DNA of 64,000 bases from positions 2,754,251 through 2,818,250 of the forward strand of contig CAADRB010000015.1 of NCBI GenBank assembly GCA_900708905.1, written 5' to 3'. The notes under the pieces were generated by a model. The model had not been told where the DNA came from. It worked only from the letters and a program-made list of their open reading frames with translations, and made no database searches. Shown here in pieces: positions 62,963-64,000 of the stretch (within the stretch, counting starts at the first letter, position 1; each line of letters starts with the position of its first letter). The DNA is from Hymenolepis diminuta (lineage: Eukaryota; Platyhelminthes; Cestoda; Cyclophyllidea; Hymenolepididae). The position numbers and the translations under genes are program-made.

Positions 62963-64000
62963 GTAGGTGAAAATATTAGTATATATTAGTATTTTTAGTG
63001 TGATTCGCATTTATTTACAAGTTTCTAATCTCTCAGTCTAAGTTTGTCCGTCTTCAGAAAAAGCTCACATCTGAATCTACCATGTTTTGAAAGACTGGGT
63101 GTTAACGTCTGTCACCTCTGTATATTTATAGAGAAGTTATACGGTTTAATCTGGGGAGATTTGTATCGAGCTGTTCAGATGTTTAGATGATACCAACTTA
63201 AAGCCTATTAGTATTTAGTAAATATGGGAGCTTGTAATAATTTTTACAAATATTTTGGTCTGCAAAACTATTTTAAAAAATGAGAAGAGTGTTTAAAATA
63301 TCTTTATTTTAATTGAACTTTGTTACTAAATATCCTCAAACTCATGGCAGATTGTGTGCAATTCGTAAATAATTCATTTATATTAAGAGAGGTTCCAGCT
63401 AAGAAAATGTCAGTACAAGAGGCAGACAACTAAGCCGCACGTTCAGCTACCACAAGACAGGAATGGGATAAAGTCGATTGCAGAAAATTTTATTAGGAAA
63501 GAACAGTGAGGAAGAACAACCTTGTAAACAGTAATCTGAAATTGTGGTCCAGAGGGAGGGTAAAGCTCACAATGCAGGAAATCAAAAAAATACCAAAAAT
63601 AAGTGGAATTTGATAAGTTCGGGAATTAATATTGAAGAAGACTATAACAATTAAACATAATTGTAGCACTTCCCGCATAGTATATGCAGTGCATTCAATC
63701 TGGCATTATCTATCTCTTGTAACCTTTGCAGTTCAGCGTGGGTAGATATAAGTATTCGATTCCATCGGAATTTATTCCGCTCGGAGATTACAAACCAGTT
63801 CAAAAAAATGCGGTGCATTCGGAATAATTAAATAGTAATGCGGCAATGACAACTGTTGGGAACACAATTACCACCATATTCATTGGCCTCCAAATATAAA
63901 TAACAGTGGTTAGTTCACTTTAACACCGAGCGGCCGAGGAACAGTTTGATCTATTCTATTTTTATTTTTCACTTTATTTTGCAAATGAATGTTAATTTGC

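Larger units (their letters stand above)
58399..64000. other. Downstream intronic or intergenic sequence
   Basis: Presumably a long intron of the discoidin-like gene, then unknown. It includes repeat copy B (61640-61890) and the exon candidate 62745-62962. No other coding segment is convincing to the window end. Confidence 0.5.

Noticed and set aside
1..64000. CRISPR array, operon or bacterial features
   Set aside because: No spaced direct repeats or ribosome-binding-site-led gene clusters; all recognised genes are intron-containing animal genes.

Overview
This window is nuclear DNA from an animal: AT-rich, intron-rich and gene-poor, with spliced genes that carry conventional GT/AG introns. 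Two features point to a flatworm (Platyhelminthes), perhaps a tapeworm. Three IFT52 introns are only 30-34 nt, sitting beside introns of several kilobases, and the proteins are clearly recognisable yet strongly diverged from vertebrate ones. This placement is an inference and cannot be fixed to genus from the sequence. There is one 50-base assembly gap (14309-14358).

Layout. 1-7928: no gene that I can support. 7929-44989 (minus): one large gene for a TEAD/Scalloped transcription factor, the DNA-binding end point of the Hippo pathway. It has eight coding exons reconstructed with consistent phases (796 codons before the stop) and introns from 53 bp to 15.9 kb. 45003-48069: a 3 kb divergent intergenic region. 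48070-53632 (plus): IFT52, ten exons, 436 aa. 53633-54274: a short convergent spacer with a poly(A) signal for each flanking gene. 54275-56102 (minus): CLUAP1/IFT38, five exons, 455 aa. 57255-58398 (plus): the first four exons of a secreted or cell-surface protein with discoidin (F5/8 C)-like domains, continuing downstream. 58399-64000: mostly intron-like or intergenic, with one weak exon candidate.

How the genes relate. IFT52 and CLUAP1 both encode subunits of the intraflagellar transport B complex, which builds cilia, and here they lie tail to tail. TEAD has no known functional tie to them. The discoidin-like gene is divergent from CLUAP1.

The least expected item is a small spliced gene of unknown function nested on the opposite strand in TEAD intron 2 (about 26741-27564). 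It has a possible 31-nt intron, a stop codon and a poly(A) signal. Mobile DNA is sparse: an LTR with a primer-binding-site-like flank inside IFT52 intron 5, a solo-LTR-like segment in TEAD intron 4, a few tRNA-like (SINE-like) fragments and one old dispersed repeat. All exon boundaries were derived by eye from reading frame, splice consensus and family alignment from memory; none was tested against transcripts.
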